Assembly (NCBI RefSeq): GCF_902686445.1
Contig: NC_062232.1
Span: forward strand, 13,933,105-13,997,104
DNA from: Sciurus carolinensis
Lineage: Eukaryota; Chordata; Mammalia; Rodentia; Sciuridae
DNA length: 64,000 nt
Reading direction: 5' to 3'
The notes under the pieces were generated by a model. The model did not search any database, was not told where the DNA came from, and saw nothing but the letters and a program-made list of their open reading frames with translations. A program made the position numbers and the translations under genes. Shown in pieces: positions 51,937-63,858 of the stretch (positions within the stretch are counted from its first letter, which is position 1; every line of letters begins with the position of its first letter).

Positions 51937-52307
51937 TTCCTGGTGTCTGCCTAATATACTACTCAGGAGTTGATACCCAGTTCCCTCACCATGTCACATT
52001 GAGATTATTTAGGATTGGGACATTGTTTGGAAATTCTTTTTTAAGTTTTTCTACAATTGACAAGGAATGTCAAGCCACGATTGAAGTATAGATACTGTAT
52101 AACAATGTGGGAAAATTGAAAGGGTATAAAATTTAACGTAAAACTAACATATAAACTATCATCCCTGGAGTACAAATAAAGAGAACGAGTATACAATTAA
52201 GTAGGAAAAGAGTTTGTGTATATTAGCATAAACTGATTAAAGCTGTACTGTCCACTGCAGTAGCAACTATTTCCATGTGGGCATTGGAATTTAAAGTAAT
52301 TCAAATT

Positions 52308-52505
52308 GCCAGGGTGAGGTGGTGCATACCTGTAATCCCAGAGACTCTGGAGGCTGAAGCAGGAGGATTGCAAGTTTGAGGCCAGCCTCAGCGATTTAGT
52401 GAGATTCTGTCTCAAAACTAAAAATATTGAAAGGGCTAGAGATGTGGGTCAGTGGGAAAGCATCCCTGGGTTCAATCCCTAGTTGCCAAAAAAAAAAAAA
52501 AAAAA
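52308..52505 (+). mobile_element. B1-dID dimeric SINE in hAT
   Basis: GCCAGGGTGAGGTGGTGCAT start, with A-run. Confidence 0.88.
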
Positions 52506-52565
52506 TCAAAAACAAAATCCAGTAACAATTAATTTTAATTAACAAAATTAAAAATTCAATTCCTT

Positions 52566-52696
52566 GGACTGGGGTTATAGCTTTGTGGTAGAGCGCTTGC
52601 CTAGCATGTATGAGGCACTGGGTTCAATCCTCAGTACCACATAAAAATAAAATAAAGGTATTGTGTCCATCTACAACTAAAAAAATAAAAAATAAA
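52566..52696 (+). mobile_element. Long-tailed ID SINE in hAT
   Basis: Tail GTATTGTGTCCATCTACAAC. Perfect 15-base duplication AAAATTCAATTCCTT at 52551-52565 and 52697-52711. Confidence 0.95.
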
Positions 52697-53263
52697 AAAA
52701 TTCAATTCCTTAATTGAACTACCCATATTTCAAGTGACTAACAGCCATATGGGCTACTGTACTGGACAGCACAGAGGCAGAACATTTTCATCGTCACAGA
52801 AAGTTCCATTGGACAGTGCTCATTTAACACTCCGAAGGGGCTCAGGAAACACTACCCACAAGTATGATCCCTTGGTAGATTGAGTAAGCTGAAGGAAATT
52901 GAGAAAACTATAGAAGCGGGAAGGTCCCATTGATCTTCTCCTGCCCCTTTGCTCCTGAAGTGAGTCACAGAAATTCTCACACCTTTTTCCCCTGAAGTGG
53001 GCTATAGGGACTATAATTCGCCTTGCCCCTTCTTCTCTGAAGCAGGCCATAAGTCCTAGGAAGGTCATCATCTGACAGGTGTTCTGCCCTGTACCCAGAA
53101 GGAAGTAATGTCACAAATGGGGATACCAAGAAGAATCTGAATAGTCCTTGCTAAGTTCCCCCCAATTTATTACCATTATATCTTTTTGTTTTCTAATTAT
53201 ACTTCTGCATGACTGTTCATGCATGACTGTTCAAATACACAGACTTCCCTATTTCTTTTCTTT

Positions 53264-53463
53264 CTTTTTTTTTTTTGGTACCAGGGATTAAACCCAGAGA
53301 TGTTTAACCACTGAGCCACATCCCCAGCCCTTTTAATTTTTTATTTTGAGAAAGGGTCTTGCTAAGTTGCTTAGGGCCTCACTAAGTGGCTGAGGCTGGT
53401 TTTGAACTCATGACCCTCCTGCCTCAGCCTCCTGAGCTGCTGGGATTATAGGTGTGCGCCACT
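53264..53463 (-). mobile_element. B1-dID dimeric SINE
   Basis: Reverse dimer with T-run, ending GGGATTATAGGTGTGCGCC. Confidence 0.9.
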
Positions 53464-53471
53464 GGGTCTTT

Positions 53472-53548
53472 TTTTGTATTTCTGAGAATGGTCCTCAGAG
53501 TCTTGAGTATGCTAGGCAAGTGCTCTACCACTGCTGCACTCCTCGCCC
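53472..53548 (-). mobile_element. ID SINE (diverged)
   Basis: Reverse ID body, with CTGGGTCT on both sides as a likely duplication, inserted at the end of the preceding dimer. Confidence 0.78.
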
Positions 53549-54280
53549 TGGGTCTGACCACTCCTGTGCCATATCAAACTCAGTAAATAAATTTGTATGC
53601 TTTTCTCTTATTGATCTATCTTTGTTATAGGGAGTCTCGGCTATAACCTTACAATGACTGAGGAAAAAATAATTTTCTCTGGGTTAGCACCAAAGCTCCA
53701 TTTCCCATTTTTGACCAATTTCCTTTATTTCTTTTCTGATTATAAAAACAACATGTACCTATTATAAAAATGTCAGACAAAACCTGAGTGTAGAAAATGG
53801 GAACTAAAAGTCCTCCCTTTAACTACTTGGCTATTTAAAAAGTGAATCTGATTTCTACAAAAAGCTTTCAGATTGTGAGTAAAGGAATGTCTCATCTCTT
53901 CCATCACAATGATAAAAGCCTTCATTGAAAAAATACATTTTTACCCATTCTGTGACCACTTTGGTGTGTCCACTCTGAGTCGGGCACTGGAGTAGGGCAT
54001 GAGCCTTCTGACATGGAAGCCTCACTGTGCTGACAAGGGGCTTGGGAATGTGGAGAAGATCACTGAACAACTCGCAAAGTGACATTTCATGTCATGCACA
54101 GGCTGCGATTGGGAGTCAAGGAAGATTCAGGGCCAGCCACACCTGCAGCGAGCACTCTCCTGTCTCTCCTAGGCCCTTGTTCCACTGGTTATTCACCTAC
54201 TATGGGTCAAATTGACCCTGCCTGGTAGCATTGAAGGTTAGGGAGAGCCATCTTGGAGGAAGTCTGCCTTAGTACTTGCT

Positions 54281-54622
54281 ATGGTCTGGAAGTTTGTGAC
54301 CTTCCCAAATTCACATGTTGAAACCTATTTATCAATGGGAGAGCATTAGAAGGCAGAGCCTTTGGGAAGTAATTGGGCTCTATCCTCATGAATGGCATTA
54401 CTGCTCTTGTAAAAGAGTTCCCAGAGAGCTAGCTTGCCCCTTCTACCATGTGAGGACACAGTGAGAAGGTATCACCTATGAACCAGAAAGCAGGCCCTCA
54501 CCAGACATGAAATCTGCTGGTGCCTTGGACGTTCCAGCCTCCAGAACTCTGAGGAATACATTTCTATTGTTATAAATCATCTAGTTTACATACTGTGTTA
54601 CAACTGACTAAACAGAACAGGT
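54281..54622 (+). mobile_element. MLT1-type (MaLR) LTR
   Basis: GCTATGGTCTGGAAGTTTGT, then CACATGTTGAAACCT, CCATGTGAGGACACAGTGAG, and CCAGCCTCCAGAACTCTGAG follow MLT1 LTR order. Old, without internal region, antisense to RS1. Confidence 0.82.
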
Positions 54623-55013
54623 CTGTGGTACGAAGCTCTGTGCTGGCAAAAGAAGTTACCAATAACTTATTTTCAAATCCCATGAATTCTTCCCAACACT
54701 GACCTTCTGTCTTCACACTGCTGTGTTGGGTGCTGTCAGTGCCTCACGTTTCCATTTTGTTTCTACTCTCTGGATAAACCTCCTCAGCTTCCATTGAGAG
54801 CTTGACTTAGTCCACCCACCCATAAATGGTGCTAAATTCAGTTCATACTCTTGCGTTGAACGACTGATTGGGTAACTCCCTGTAGATGTCCTTTGCTCTC
54901 TAAAACTGGACCCATCCAAGTGTTGGCAAGGAAGGTCAGAGAGTAACCCAAACTCTCATATGTTGCTGTTGGGGGCATGAGGTGGTTTAACCTCTTTGGA
55001 TAACAGTTTGGCT

Positions 55014-55217
55014 ATTTATTTAGGTAATGGGGGTTGAACCCAGGGGCACTTAACCACTGAGTTATAGCCTCAGCCCTTTTTTATATTTTATTAGAGACAG
55101 GGTCTCACTGAGTTACTTAGGGCTTTGATAAGTTGCTGAGGCTGGCTTTGAACTCACAATCTTCCTGCCTCAGCATCCTGAGCCACTGGGATTACAGGCA
55201 TGCACCACCACACCCAG
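55014..55217 (-). mobile_element. B1-dID dimeric SINE in L1
   Basis: Reverse dimer. The 9-base CAGTTTGGC lies on both sides. Confidence 0.92.
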
Positions 55218-55568
55218 CTCAGTTTGGCAATTTAAAGCTGAACATATATGTGCCCTATATCCCAGTGATTCAGCTCCTAACTGGTTACCCACCAGAAATG
55301 CATACATGTATTCTCCAGAAAATCAAAAGCATGTACGAGATGATTTGTAGCAGTTATTTGTAATACCCCACACTGGAAAAACTCATATGTCCATCAAGAG
55401 TAGAGTGAATACATCATGGCATAGTCATACAATGGAATACTATACTACAATGAAAATTGATACTCTGTAACTACATGACACAATATGGATACATCTCACA
55501 CTTGAGTGAGAAGTCAGATGCTGAAGCAGATATACCATGTGAATCTATTTTTAAAAGTATAAGAACAG

Positions 55569-55695
55569 GGGCCAGGCTTGTAGCTCAGTGGTACAGCACT
55601 CGCTCAGTGTGAGGCACTGGGTTTGATCCTTAACACTATCTATAAATAAATAAAATAAATGTCCATTGACAACTAAAAAAAATGTATATTTTTAA
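55569..55695 (+). mobile_element. Long-tailed ID SINE in L1
   Basis: Perfect 16-base duplication AAAAGTATAAGAACAG at 55553-55568 and 55696-55711. The tail is the variant TGTCCATTGACAACTAAAA. Confidence 0.95.
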
Positions 55696-55918
55696 AAAAG
55701 TATAAGAACAGACAAAAATAATCCATGCCATTAGATATTAGGATACTGGTTGCACTTGGGGCAGGCAGTGGTTGGTAGGAAGCTCACTGGGGGGTTAGTC
55801 AAGATCTGTTACTTGACCTGGATGCTTGTTCCATGGGTGTGCTCAGTAGTGAAAATTCACTGAGCTGTACATTTAAATGTGCTTGTTTGTGTTTATGTTA
55901 TACAATGAGGATTTGTTG

Positions 55919-56099
55919 TTGTTGTTCTGGGGATTGAACTCAGGTATGCTTTACCACTGAGATACATCCCCAGCCCTTTTATTTCGAGACAGGGTCTTGC
56001 CAATTGCTGAGGGCCTTGCCGACGGCCTCCAACTTGTGATCCTCCTGCTTCAGCGTCCTGAATTGCTGGGATCACAGGCATGCACACTGTGCCCAGTGG
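55919..56099 (-). mobile_element. B1-dID dimeric SINE
   Basis: Reverse dimer with GTT-repeat tail and a shortened linker. Confidence 0.87.
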
Positions 56100-56106
56100 A
56101 GAAGGA

Positions 56107-56327
56107 TTTTTTGTTTTGTTTTGTGGGTACCAGGGATTGAACCCAGGGGCACTTGACCACTGAACCACATCCCCAGCCCATTTTTGTATTTTATTTAGAG
56201 ACAGAGTCTCACTAAGTTGTTTAGGGCCTTGCTAAATTGCTGAGGCTGGTTTTGAACTCGCAATCTTCCTGCCCCAGCCTCCTGAGCCGCTGGGATTACA
56301 GGCATGTGCCACCACTGCGCCTGGCTG
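56107..56327 (-). mobile_element. B1-dID dimeric SINE
   Basis: Reverse, near-consensus, immediately next to the previous copy. Confidence 0.92.
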
Positions 56328-56534
56328 GATTTTTTTTTAATTGAACGTACATATCTCCTTCTTCAGATTGTTCTTTCACCATTTCTTATCCTGCTGATGA
56401 GCTCCACCTACACCCTATTCAGAGACCTGGGTTTTGTCCTAGCCTCCTAAACTCCCATATCCAATGGCTACTGAGGGTTTTCTGTCCCCTTCATTCCACT
56501 TCCTGCTTTTTTAAGGCTGCCCCCTCCCCTGGGT

Positions 56535-56753
56535 ACTTTTTTTTTTTTGGTACTGGGCATTAAACCCAGGGGGCACTTAACTGTGGAGCACATCCCCAGC
56601 CCTTTTTATATTTTATTTTCAGACATAATCTTGCTAAGTTGCTTAAGACCTTGCTAAGTTGCTGAGGCTGGCTTTGAACTTGTAATTTCCTGCCTCAGCC
56701 TCCCAAGCCACAGGGAACCCCTGGGGTTACAGGTGTGTACCACCACACCTGGC
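56535..56753 (-). mobile_element. B1-dID dimeric SINE
   Basis: Reverse dimer; the B1 half carries a small insertion near CCACAGGGAACCCC. Confidence 0.88.
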
Positions 56754-57002
56754 TCCCCTGGATACTCTTGCTGCTAACAACAGTTGCTGCCTCATCCATC
56801 CTCCTTGCTGCCAATGTGACATAATGAAATTCTTCCTGCTCACTCTTTGGTGGGTCACTCTGCCCAGGTGTGAGTGCCACCTCTGATATTCGGTAGTATC
56901 TCTCCATTTCTTCATCCCTAAAATGAACATAAAAACACACCTCCAAACTTATCTTCTGCACTCTGTACTTTATTCCCTTGTTCATAGAATTATTATTATT
57001 AT

Positions 57003-57203
57003 TATTTTTTTTGGTCCTGGGGATTGAATTCAGGGGCACTTGACCATTGAATCACATCCCCAGCCCTATTTTGTATTTTATTTAGAGTCACTGAGTTGCT
57101 TAGTGCCTCACTTTTGCTGAGGCTGGCTTTGAATCTGCGATCCTCCTGCCTCAGCCTCCGGAGCCGCTGGGATTATAGGCGTGCACCACCATGCCTGACA
57201 GAA
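57003..57203 (-). mobile_element. B1-dID dimeric SINE
   Basis: Reverse dimer with T-run next to an ATT repeat. Confidence 0.9.
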
Positions 57204-57387
57204 TTTTTTTTTTTTTTTTGCTTCAAATTCCCTCTGTCCCCAGCAACTTCTCTGCCTGCTTATCTCCTTTCCTGTCCCCCAACTCAGCCCTTGCTCTGGC
57301 CTTTGTTTGCATCTGGTTCACAGGTTTGTATAAGCCCCTGTAGGTTTATAGAATTTGATATAAAAGATAACTGATAATGATCTGCTC

Positions 57388-58400
57388 CAAAGCATTCATT
57401 CATTCAGCTAATATTTATTGAGTGTCTGCTATATTCCAGGCCCAGGAAGATAGTAGAATGGAAGAGGAAAAAACGCCTGTATTCATAGAGCACCTGCCTC
57501 AGTGTGTGTGTGTGTTGGAGGGGATGGATTAATGAATGGGACCAACAAATAAAATATATAGCATGTGCAAAAATGATGACTGCTATGGAGAAAACTCAAG
57601 CAGGGAAGTGGAGGGACAGGGGCTGGCCCTTTTTGACTTAGAGAAGTCCTCACTGAAAGGTGATGTTGGAGCAAAGACCCGAAAAAGTGGGATGCCTATG
57701 GGCAAAGCATTCGGTACAGAGGGAGAGCAAGTGCAATGCCTTTGAGGTGGATGTGTGTTTGGCATGTTCTAGAAAGAACGGGGAGATCATGAGGTTGAAA
57801 CCAGAGCATAGAAAGTTTGAGGAGATGAGTTCAGGGAAGAGCCAAGGAGGGGGCAGGCAGTGCGGGCCATGTGACGGAGGACTTAGGCATTTAGCCTGAG
57901 TGAGACATTGGAGGGAGCCAGGGAGAGGAGCGACATGACTGGCTCTGGGTTCAAAGGCTTCCTTTAGCACCACATTGTAGACCAGGCTGGTTGGGTTAAG
58001 GATAGAAACAAGACCAGTTGTGAGGGAAATACAGTCCTCCAGGCCAGAGTTGACCCAGGGTAGTGGCAACAGAGGTGTTAAGAGGTGGCCGGTTGCTGAC
58101 TGTATTTAGAACATTGTGCCAATAGGATTCGGTGACAGATTGTATGTGCTGTGTGAAAGAGAAGCTTGAGGCCTGAGCAATGGGACCATAGAGATGCAGT
58201 TTACTAAAGGGGAGGATATTCCAGGAGGGACGGGGATTTGGGGAGGATGGGGTAGAGGATGCTGCATTTGGGACACAGTAAATCTGAGAGGCCTAAGGGA
58301 CACCCATATGTTAAGATTGAGCGGACAGCTAGATACAAGCTTTTGGAGCTCACGGGGAAGCCCAGAAAGGCAGGGTGGTGCTCTGTGCTCTTCAGAGTTA
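57388..58400. repeat. Old interspersed repeat, family not named
   Basis: The sequence from CATTCATTCATTCAGCTAAT, GAGCAAAGACCCGAAAAAG, GAGAGGAGCGACATGACTGG to GGCAACAGAGGTGTTAAGAG resembles a common mammalian repeat that I cannot assign with confidence. Open frames in it, up to 139 codons, are chance. Confidence 0.5.
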
Positions 58401-58545
58401 ATGTCAACATAAGCGCATAACCTCAGTCCCTTAGTTGGTCATCAACAAATGCAGAGTACATGAGCAATTAGCATCTGGTTGACTTGGGGGTTGTAAATTC
58501 AGGAAGTACTCTGCTCTAGCTGATCCTCAAGAGATGCTGGGCATG

Positions 58546-58778
58546 GCTAGGGGTGGTGGCACATGCCTGTAATCCCAATGGCTCCCTAATCCAGGGGTTT
58601 GGGAGGCTGAGGCAGGAGGATCGCAAGTTTCAAAGCCAACCTCAGCAATTTAGTAAGGCCCTGAACAACTTAGCAAGACCCTCTCTCAAAATAAAAAAAA
58701 CAGGGCTGGGGATGTGACTCAGTGGTTAAGCACCCCTAGGTTCAATCCCTAGCCCCCCCATCCCCCACAAAAAAAAAA
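58546..58778 (+). mobile_element. B1-dID dimeric SINE
   Basis: Dimer with a 20-base extra piece in the B1 half (CTCCCTAATCCAGGGG). Confidence 0.88.
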
Positions 58779-59812
58779 AGAGAAGAGGGATCAAGACTGT
58801 CTTTGGGTGGGGGACCAAAGGTGAGGGGTGTTGATCACTGATGTTCTGGCTTTAATAACTAAATCAATTTCAGAGGCCACATCTGTCACTGAAGAGGGTC
58901 TAATCAGCTACAGTTGAACAAACCCAAGGTTCAAATAAGACTTAGCAATATGGCTTTCAGGGACTTTTGTATTCCTCCATGTTCATTGGTAGGTCCTGGA
59001 GCAGTTTCCACATTTTGCAGAAATGAAGCCAAAGGCAAAAAGGAAAACAGGTGTATGGGGGGACTCAGCTTCAGTCTACCTGTGGAGAGCAAGAGGCCTG
59101 AAAAGAAGGCCTGCCTTCACACTCAGTTCCTGTGCCAGCAGATTTGGGGCTGGTTTCTTGCCTTTCTTTACTCCCAGGGTCCCCTCCACAGAAAACATTT
59201 GCCTGTAGGCAGCATGGGACGCTGAGGTGCCAGATCCTTATGGAAATGAGCAGAGAAAGAAGGAACAACAAGTATTTTACAGGAAACGCTGTCACCAAGG
59301 GAGCAACGACATGGCTGCTGCAGTCCCCCTAAGTGATTTAATCACACACACACAAAAAGCTAAAGAGCAAGAGCATTTTTTGACTATAACAATTATCATA
59401 TCAGAAAGTAACATTGTTGGAATGAAAAAAAAATATCAGCCTTAAAAGGAACATAGTAAAAGACTTTGATTATGTAGTTGCAAAGCCTTGTTCCCACAGC
59501 AAGAAAATTCAAGGAAGGCATGCCTGGTTCTCCAAAAATCCCTTGCAAGAGAAAAGAATACGTTAGAGACACACATAGACTATTTTAGTTTCTTTGATTG
59601 GGTATCACTAAATACAGAGCATCCTTTCCCATGGCAACAGGTGAAGCCAAGGAGAAAAGCATAAATGCATGAACGATAAAAACCGTGTAACCAGTTCCTA
59701 ATCTACTTGAGAAACAAGAATAAGACACAGGAGAAACACAATAGGTTGCAGTAATGTTTCTCTTGGGAAGAAGAAAGAAGGCAATTGCTCTTGGTGTGAA
59801 TGTGTTACTATT

Positions 59813-60172
59813 TTCAGCAAGGCATATTCATATGTAATTCTATTATTGTTCATGCTTCAACACATATGAGCCTCAAAGACATATGCTAAGCAAAAGACAA
59901 AAAGACCACATGTCGCATGATTCCATTTTAATGTTATGTCCAGAAGAGGCAAATCTACAGAGACACTAGATTTGTGGTTGCTGAGGGCTGAGGGAAGTTG
60001 GGGAGACTGGGGAGTGATTGGTTAATGTTTGGGGTGATGAAAATGCTCTAAAATTAGATTGTGTGTGCCACAAATCTGTCAACATATTAAAAATGATTGA
60101 ATTGCACCCTATTAAAGGATGACTTTAATGGTATGCAAGTTACATCTCAATAAATCTGCTTTTCACAAAAAT
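59813..60172 (+). mobile_element. Old L1 3' end
   Basis: CGCATGATTCCATTTTAATG, GTGATGAAAATGCTCTAAAA and CATCTCAATAAATCTGC are the L1M 3' UTR order. Confidence 0.75.
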
Positions 60173-61316
60173 CTGCAATCCCTGATAGCTGGCACACCAG
60201 CAAAGGGGACACATTCATGTGGAAGATGGGGCTGGACAGTTTTGTTGTTGTTTTTATACAATAAACATGACCAAGTCATGGACTAATGTATTTTAATAGG
60301 ATAGATGTTTTAAAAATCATATTGGCATAGAATCCAAAATGTGCAACGGAAGATAAAAAGAATCTTGACAGTTCTGTGATGTAGATGGGACTTTGCTATG
60401 AGGATATGTGCATTCCCAAATGAACCCCCAGTGCAAAAGCAAAGTCAATCCATTTACCTCATTTCACAGCATAAAGGAGCCACCACAGTAGAAGAACAAA
60501 GGGCAAAGAGTACATTAGACAAGGAAGCTTTGTTTTCAGGTTCCCAGTTATGCAATGGAACACATCTTTCCCATGTGTGTTGGCCATGTCTCCATCTGGA
60601 TTATAAACTGATTTAGTACAGTGATTGTGTCCTGTATTTTTCCTGTCTCCTGGAGCATCCCTCTGACTCACGGTAGAGCATGCAGGAGGTTGCCAAGCCA
60701 CAACGGCCATTTTTGGCTGGCTGGTTTCCTTCCAGGTGGTGTGAGGATGGAGGGCCTGGATTAGGTGGGTAAGTACATTTAGGTTACTCAAGGCTTTTCA
60801 CCTGACCACATTCCCTTCCACCTGAACAGATGGTATCTCTGCGCTTTCTGGTCATTTCTGGAGCTCCCCAACCATGCATAAAATTAGTAAGCTATAGAAT
60901 GAGAGAGGGTGCTATCCTTGTATCTCCCATTTTATTGATATCTAGGCCTCATTCTAAAATGCACTAGTAAACTCTTAGAGGACTTCTTCCCATTTGGGGG
61001 GTCAAGGAGCGGGGTTGTCAGACTTGGCACTGTGAAAGGAACAGGATCAGACCTGTATGTCAACTTCTTTCAAAATGTTTGCCTCACAGCACATACTCAA
61101 CCCTGGGTTCATGGACAGAGAAACGAATGAATGAATGAATCTCCATGTCAACCATGAAAAGGAGAAATCTAAGGGTGAGCCCCGTAGATATCTGAGAATC
61201 CTGAGTATGTGGATCTAAGCCTTGACTCTACTAAGATCTTGTTGAGCAAAGAGCGAGGAGTAAAGGAAAAACAACAAAATCCCCAAAGCATCTTAAAGCA
61301 TTAAGAATTACTGGGA

Positions 61317-61392
61317 CAAGGGGATGTAGCTCAGTGGTAGAGCGCTTGCCTTGCACGCACAAAGTCCTGGGTTTTATGCTAGGTACCGAGGA
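61317..61392 (+). mobile_element. ID SINE
   Basis: GACAAGGGGATGTAGCTCAG start, B-box altered, no A-run. Confidence 0.85.
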
Positions 61393-62389
61393 ATCAAAAG
61401 TTATTGGAACAAGTTGCTGCCTCTGAATTGCAAGGGGGAAAATCCAACAACAGAAAATTGGTCAAAACAATCTCTGCTTAGAAATATATCTTGGGGTTTG
61501 CAAAATGACTTTGGCATTATGTCTTCTCAAGTCTTTTCAAATCCTGAGAAATGTGACTAAATACACAAAAGTCACACGACTGGGGATTCATGAAAGTGGA
61601 TACTCTATCAATAAAATACAGTGGAAGAGTAGGAAGGAAAATGATGTCAACCAGGAATCCTGATGCTACTTGTGTGTTTCATCTTGTCTGTCTACCAGGT
61701 TACTTGCAGAGTAGAGGGAGTTCCTCCTCTCTGCCCTCTTTATTTATTTCCTATAAAACTTACAGATACACAATGACTACAAAGAAGATGTTCAATTTCT
61801 ATTATCCAAATGAATCAAGGAGTTCGGAGGGGATGGATACTTCAGAACTGAGAGAGATATGAGAGGATTATTTCTAAGATTGAGAGAGAATTTAAAAGTT
61901 CAATTGGATGACATTTTAGAGACTTGACTTTAGTTTTTTCTTATTCAAGCATATCACTCCAGCCAGGGTTACACTTAGAAATTTTAAAATGACAGAGTGT
62001 ACTGAGTCTTTGGGGTTTCTGAACTCTCAGTTGGATTATACTTTTTATTAGATTCCAGTGGTACTTGGCGTGTTATGTTAATCCATATTTAAACTAGGGT
62101 GACCTTACGTCCCAATTTGCCCGGGACAGTCCTGGTTTACACCTGTTGTCCCAGCAGAATTATTAATAGCATCCTCCTCTACCCTAGCATACCAGTTTGG
62201 AAGATTAAAATTCTACAATTACTCTAACTCTGATTCCTAAAACTATTATAGAATATAGCATGTTTTCTCATTAATTATTATAATTTGTAGCTACTTTATA
62301 CAATTTCTGAGACCCTTTCTTCTTTCTGTTGGATTTTAAACATCCTTTGAATTTTAGAAGGCTCCTCACAGAACCAGAGAGCCAGTGGC

Positions 62390-62590
62390 AAGCTGGGCAT
62401 GGTGGCACATGCCTGTAATCTCAGCAACTTGGAAAGCTGAGAGAGGAAGATGGCAAATTTGAGGCCAGCCTCAGTAATTTAGAGAGACTGTCTCAAAATA
62501 AAAAATACAAAGGGCTGGTAGCGTAGCTCAGTGGCAAAGCTCCACTGGGTTCAATTCCTAATACCAAAAAAAAAAAAAAAAAAAAAAAAA
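62390..62590 (+). mobile_element. B1-dID dimeric SINE
   Basis: GCTGGGCATGGTGGCACATG start and A-run of about 26, 200 bases from RS1 exon 1. Confidence 0.9.
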
Positions 62591-62659
62591 GCAAGCAAGC
62601 CAGTGCAACACAATGACAATCATAGCCGCACAAAGACAACTGTTGTTCATTAAAACACC

Positions 62660-62684
62660 TTAATTAACATGTGTAGTTAATTAG
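62660..62684. promoter_or_regulatory. Inverted homeodomain-type motif
   Basis: TTAATTAAC (62660-62668) and GTTAATTAG (62676-62684) form an inverted repeat with a 7-base spacer, 8 of 9 positions pairing. TAATTA is a core of retinal homeodomain factors. The site lies 106-130 bases inside RS1 intron 1. Function is inferred. Confidence 0.35.
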
Positions 62685-62789
62685 TGATTTTTGCATTATT
62701 CAGGTTGTATTTCTATTTATCAACTATATTATAAATTAAATTGTATTATTATGTATCATTAAGTATGCCAATGGTTGAATAACACATAC

Positions 62790-62841
62790 CTTCATAACCA
62801 AAGAGAAGTAATAACAAGAAGCCTTCTATCTTGCGTGGCAT
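62790..62841 (-). CDS. RS1: RS1 exon 1 (start codon, signal peptide)
   Basis: First coding exon, 52 bases from ATG at 62841-62839. It encodes MPRKIEGFLLLLLFGYE and one base of the next codon. The basic start followed by a run of leucines is the retinoschisin signal peptide, sending the protein to the secretory pathway. The start has A at -3 (gaaaATG). The donor is GAAG|gtatgt on the - strand. With exons 2-6 it gives a 223-residue precursor, one shorter than human. Confidence 0.97.
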
Positions 62842-62960
62842 TTTCCCCTCGTCCTTGGCGGCAGCTCTACCTTACTGAAGTGGGGAGCTTGCCCAGGAGT
62901 AGGAGATTAACTTGAGCACCAGCCTCATTAAGCATCTTATTCCATTTAGTTCTTAGGTTT
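62842..62960 (-). promoter_or_regulatory. RS1: RS1 proximal promoter and 5' UTR
   Basis: RS1 has a very short 5' UTR in human, so its promoter should lie here. On the - strand a TAATCT (62909-62904), a CRX/OTX-type half-site, lies about 63 bases before the ATG, and a TTAATGAG TAAT core is about 25 bases further up. CRX is a known activator of RS1. I see no clear TATA box. Confidence 0.55.
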
Positions 62961-63565
62961 TGGCTGAGTCCCATCAAGTTAACCCACAAAGTTACCTGCC
63001 TCAACAAGGCAGTCTCAATACTGTCAACTGAGGTTGGTTTAACAAGGAAGATACTGATTTTATCCTATCTTTAAATGCAAGGGAAGGAATGGAGGGAAAT
63101 AGAAACTAGAATTCTAAGACTCAGCTCTTAATCTATTCTCTGCTATTATCTTCTAGTGGGTGACCTTGAGCAATATCCTGCCAAATAAGTACTAACTTTC
63201 TTGAATGGTATGAAAATGGCACAGATTTCCCTCTCATAAAGCAACTTGGCGTCATGTTCATACTATTCACTCAGGAAAATACTAAATTTGGTGTGGGGGG
63301 GCAGTTACACACAAAGATGTGCAATGGTGTGTTACTTATAATAATAAATTTGAAAACAATCAAAATGTGCAAGGTTAGGGGACTGGTTAAGCAAATTAGG
63401 AAAGGCATTGAAGCTGGGGAGAGTTAAGAACATGGATTTCCAAGCTAGACTGGGTGCAAATCCCAGTTCTTTCATTTGTTGTGGTGTGAACTCAGGGCGA
63501 ATTTCTCATCCATATGATGATAATAATGTCTCATTCATACAGTTTTTTTTTTCTTAAATGGAATA

Positions 63566-63728
63566 ATATCTGGAGGTGTTCATTTGTAATCCTACTACTC
63601 AGGAGGCTGAGGAAGGAGGATCACAAGTTTTAGGCCAGTTTCAGCAGCTTGGTGAGATGCTGTTTCAAAATAAAAAGGACTGGGACATAACTCAGTGGTA
63701 GAGTACCCCTGGGTTCAATTCCCAGTAT
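63566..63728 (+). mobile_element. B1-dID dimeric SINE (diverged)
   Basis: ATCTGGAGGTGTTCATTTGT start, then the ID-like half without A-run. Confidence 0.8.
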
Positions 63729-63782
63729 GGGTGGCAGTGGGGAGTGATGATATACACAAAGTACTCAGAATAGATGGATTAG

Positions 63783-63858
63783 AGGGGTGGTCCAGTGCTA
63801 GGGCTTTGCTATAGCATATGCAAGACCCCAGATTTGATACCCAGTACAGCAAGACAAA
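63783..63858 (+). mobile_element. ID SINE (diverged)
   Basis: GGTGGTCCAGTGCTAGGGC and GCATATGCAAGACCCCAGAT remain from an ID body. Confidence 0.65.

Larger units (their letters stand above)
52221..52821. mobile_element. hAT-type MITE carrying two SINEs
   Basis: Ends AGCTGTACTGTCCACTGCAG and CATTGGACAGTGCT face each other. Internal parts are separated by a B1-dID (52308-52505) and a long-tailed ID (52566-52696). Confidence 0.75.
54925..55912 (+). mobile_element. Old L1 3' fragment with two SINEs
   Basis: AACAGTTTGGC and TTAAAGCTGAACATATATG, then CAATGGAATACTATACTACA, then a 3' UTR to about 55912. Interrupted at 55014 and 55569. Confidence 0.78.
51370..62789 (-). other. RS1: RS1 intron 1
   Basis: About 11.4 kb, the longest RS1 intron. 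It contains about 15 SINEs, a hAT element split twice, an MLT1-type LTR, two L1 3' fragments and an old interspersed repeat at about 57390-58400. 53560-54270, 58800-59800, 60180-61310 and 61400-62380 show no recognisable element or exon. An inverted TTAATTAAC repeat lies near exon 1. Confidence 0.75.

Noticed and set aside
57650..58069. 139-codon open frame on the - strand
   Set aside because: Lies inside an old interspersed repeat; no similarity to a known protein.
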